64,000 nt of DNA from Planctomycetaceae bacterium (lineage in GTDB: Bacteria > Planctomycetota > UBA1135 > GCA-002686595), in assembly GCA_011525785.1 (NCBI GenBank), contig WYBT01000035.1, positions 175,817 to 239,816 on the forward strand, given 5' to 3'. Of the stretch, positions 61,931 to 64,000 are shown piece after piece. Below the pieces are notes generated by a model. The model worked only from the letters and a program-made list of their open reading frames with translations. It ran no database searches and had not been told where the DNA came from. Position 1 is the stretch's first letter. Each line of letters starts with the position of its first letter. A program made the translations under genes and the position numbers.

Positions 61931-62959
61931 ATGAAGGCGCTTCGGATCCACGCGCACGGCGGGCCCGAGGTGCTCGTCGTCGACGACATCGCGCGGCCGA
62001 GCCCCGGCGCTGGCGAGGTGCTGGTCAAGGTGCTCGCGGCTTCGATCAACCACCTCGACCTGTGGGTGCGGCGCGGAATGCCGGGCTTTCCCGTGCCGTT
62101 CCCGCGCACGCTGGGTTGCGACGGCATCGGCGAGATCGCGGAGCTCGGCGCAGGCGTGAGCGGACTGCGCGTGGGCCAGCGCGTGGTGCTCGAACCCGGC
62201 TACAGCTCCGGGCAGAGCCCCGAAGACTTGCGCGGCGACGACCACCTCGCGCCCGACTACTCGATCCGCGGCGAGCACGGCGACGGCTTCCACGTCGAGT
62301 ACTTTGCGCTGCCCGCCAAGTACGTCTTCGCGCTGCCGGCCGGAGTCGATCCTGTTCAAGCTGCCGCCGTTCCGCTGGTGTTCCTCACAGCGTGGGGGAT
62401 GCTCGTGTCGCGCGCGAAGCTCGCGCGTGGCGAGACGGTGCTCGTGCTGGGCGGCGCGAGCGGCGTCGGCTCGGCCGGCATCCAGATCGCCAAGTCGCTC
62501 GGCGCGCGCGTGATCGCGACCGCCGGCAGCGAGCGCAAGCTCGAACTCGCGCGTTCGCTCGGCGCCGACGAGGTGGTCGACCACTCGCGCGAGGCCTGGG
62601 ACAAAGAGGTCAAGAAGCTCACCGGCGGCCGCGGGTGCGACGTGGTGTTCGAGCACGTCGGCCCGGCGACCTGGGACGCGTCGATGCGCTGCCTCGCGCG
62701 CCTGGGGCGGCTCGTCACCTGCGGCGGAACGACCGGCGCGAAGGTCGCGCTGCTCCTGCCGCACATGTTCATCAAGAACCTCTCGGTGCTCGGCTCGACC
62801 ATGGGGCCGCGCAGCGCGCTACCGCTGATCTTCGAGCACGTCGCCGCAGGCCGTTACCGGCCCGTGGTCGACCGCGTGATGCCGCTCGCCGAGGCGCGCG
62901 CCGCCCACGAGCTGCTCGAGTCGCGCCAGGTGGCCGGCAAGATCGTGCTCACGCCCTGA
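61931..62959 (+). CDS. Medium-chain dehydrogenase/quinone oxidoreductase-like enzyme
   Basis: 342 residues of the MDR superfamily: substrate domain with GEVLVKVLAASINHLDLWVR and LGCDGIGEI, NAD(P)-binding motif VLVLGGASGVGSAGIQIAK, and C-terminal VDRVMPLAEARAAHELLESR. The lobe that normally carries four structural-zinc cysteines is retained in length (YSSGQSPEDLRGDDHLAPDY), but all four cysteines are missing. Likely a zinc-independent reductase in the same operon as the flanking CoA enzymes; substrate unknown. Confidence 0.88.
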   Translation: MKALRIHAHGGPEVLVVDDIARPSPGAGEVLVKVLAASINHLDLWVRRGMPGFPVPFPRTLGCDGIGEIAELGAGVSGLRVGQRVVLEPGYSSGQSPEDLRGDDHLAPDYSIRGEHGDGFHVEYFALPAKYVFALPAGVDPVQAAAVPLVFLTAWGMLVSRAKLARGETVLVLGGASGVGSAGIQIAKSLGARVIATAGSERKLELARSLGADEVVDHSREAWDKEVKKLTGGRGCDVVFEHVGPATWDASMRCLARLGRLVTCGGTTGAKVALLLPHMFIKNLSVLGSTMGPRSALPLIFEHVAAGRYRPVVDRVMPLAEARAAHELLESRQVAGKIVLTP

Positions 62960-63010
62960 ATTTCGCGCGAAACGAAGCTCTCCAACTGCTTTCCTCCCAC
63001 AGCTCCATCG

Positions 63011-63877
63011 ATGAAGACCGCTGAACAGATCGCCAGCGCCGCCGTGATCGGCGCGGGCACCATGGGCCACGGCATCGCCCACGCGCTCGCGTTGGCCGGC
63101 ATCGACACCACGCTGGTCGATCTCGATCAGGCCGCGCTCGAGAAGGGCCTCGCGTCGGTGAAGAAGAACCTCGACGCGGGCGTCGAGAAGCAGAAGGTCA
63201 CCGCGGCGGCGCGCGATGCGGCCTTGGCGCGGCTGAAGGGCTCTTCGACGCTCGAGAGCGCCGTGCGCGCCGTCGACGTCGTGATCGAGGCGGTCCCTGA
63301 GAAGCTCGAACTCAAGCAGCGCATCTTCGCGACGCTCGATGCGGTGTGCGCCGCGGACGCGCTGCTCGCGACGAACACGTCGTCGCTGCCCATCACGAAG
63401 ATCGCCGAGGCCTGCAAGCGCCCCGAGCGCGTCGTGGGCATGCACTTCTTCAATCCGGTGCACATCATGAAGCTGGTCGAAGTCGTGCGCGCGCAGCAGA
63501 CCAGCGAAGAGGCCGCGCGCCTGGCGCTCGCGTTGAGCGCGCGCATCGGCAAGGACGGCATCGACGTGAAGGACTCGCCGGGCTTCGCTTCGAGCCGCCT
63601 GGGCTTGGTGATCGGCCTGGAGGCGATGCGCATGTGCGAGGCCGGCGTCGCCAGCGCCGAGGACATCGACAAGGCCATGACGCTGGGCTATGGCTTCCCG
63701 ATGGGGCCGCTCAAGCTCACCGACCTCGTCGGCCTCGACGTGCGCCTGGCGATCGCCGAGCACCTCACGCGCGAGATCGGTCCGCGCTTCGAACCGCCGC
63801 AGATCCTGCGCGACAAAGTGGCGCGCGGCGAGCTGGGCAAGAAGTCCGGCAAGGGTTTCTACGACTGGAAGGCCTAA
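63011..63877 (+). CDS. 3-hydroxyacyl-CoA dehydrogenase
   Basis: 288 residues. NAD-binding AAVIGAGTMGHGIAHALALA at the N-terminus, VVIEAVPEKLELKQ, LLATNTSSLPITKIAE, then the signature HFFNPVHIMKLVEVV with the catalytic His-Glu pair, and the C-terminal helical domain (KDSPGFASSRLGLVIGLEAM, GYGFPMGPLKLTDLVGLD). Length is typical of Hbd/FadB2-type single-domain enzymes. It oxidises 3-hydroxyacyl-CoA, the step after the crotonase encoded upstream. Complete within the window. Confidence 0.95.
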   Translation: MKTAEQIASAAVIGAGTMGHGIAHALALAGIDTTLVDLDQAALEKGLASVKKNLDAGVEKQKVTAAARDAALARLKGSSTLESAVRAVDVVIEAVPEKLELKQRIFATLDAVCAADALLATNTSSLPITKIAEACKRPERVVGMHFFNPVHIMKLVEVVRAQQTSEEAARLALALSARIGKDGIDVKDSPGFASSRLGLVIGLEAMRMCEAGVASAEDIDKAMTLGYGFPMGPLKLTDLVGLDVRLAIAEHLTREIGPRFEPPQILRDKVARGELGKKSGKGFYDWKA

Positions 63878-64000
63878 CCCGACCTATTCATGAGCCCGCT
63901 ACTGCAAACGCCGGATCATCCTGCCCTGCTGCGTTTTCTTCGACGTGCGGCGTCCTCAGCGACCTTGCAGGTCGCTTCCGGCGGCGCCCGCCGAAGAACC
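63878..64000. other. Right-edge region, possible repeat or insertion-element end
   Basis: The last 123 bases hold no supported gene. A perfect hairpin (GCGACC, loop TTGCA, GGTCGC) lies at 63959-63975, followed by a GGCGG/CCGCC palindrome. A frame open from ATG 63890 to the edge encodes only an Arg/Ala-rich peptide. CCTATTCATGAG at 63883-63894 could be an insertion-sequence terminus, but this cannot be decided from one end. Confidence 0.3.

Noticed and set aside
63890..64000. Start of a protein gene at the right edge
   Set aside because: Only 37 codons are visible, they overlap two hairpins, and the peptide is low-complexity.

Overview
The window is high-GC bacterial DNA that looks like Planctomycetota, probably an uncultured or little-studied lineage. 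Pointers are an ECF sigma factor translationally coupled to a membrane Ser/Thr kinase with TPR repeats, two tandem secreted sulfatases, a GH95 fucosidase, a propeller/HEAT secreted protein, UnbV/ASPIC and FG-GAP surface proteins, and very few Shine-Dalgarno sequences. The taxonomic call is inference from gene content. No rRNA, tRNA, CRISPR array or integrase was seen.

Layout. 0.1-5.8 kb: a secreted FG-GAP/CARDB protein and a zinc-metallopeptidase gene whose 3' end is duplicated as a 41-bp direct repeat. The repeats bracket a two-gene ATPase + DUF4276 cassette that resembles ATPase/TOPRIM defence modules. 5.9-14.4 kb: secreted propeller/FG-GAP proteins (one frameshifted) and a JAMM peptidase. 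14.5-21.4 kb: a stand-alone CoaB-type ligase, FtsK, and a second FtsK-like protein that keeps the membrane domain and the DNA-binding gamma domain but has no motor. 21.7-27.1 kb: a lipoprotein hydrolase, a second ATPase + TOPRIM-like pair, and GH95. 27.3-32 kb: the sigma/kinase pair and a HAF-repeat secreted protein. 32-34.6 kb: SET protein, PLP dehydratase, SpoU methyltransferase, and a SelW-family selenoprotein with an in-frame UGA and a near-ideal bacterial SECIS. 34.7-46 kb: M1 peptidase, cobalamin adenosyltransferase, YfiR-like protein coupled to a hybrid histidine kinase, a lamin-tail protein, and an M14 carboxypeptidase coupled to an M14 pseudoenzyme. 46-57.6 kb: propeller/HEAT protein, twin sulfatases, DNRLRE protein, zincin, two small lipoproteins, 5'-nucleotidase, and a vWA/HEAT protein. 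57.6-64 kb: a palindromic repeat cluster, a large ASPIC lipoprotein, and three acyl-CoA-type enzymes.

Themes. Six secreted proteins with unrelated N-terminal modules end in the same ~140-residue cysteine-containing module. Start/stop overlaps of four bases (ATGA or GTGA) couple many gene pairs. At least ten genes have an S-TA-NNN-T box 4-14 bases before the start codon and no good Shine-Dalgarno, suggesting widespread leaderless or near-leaderless transcripts. All domain names come from reading motifs; no database search was run.
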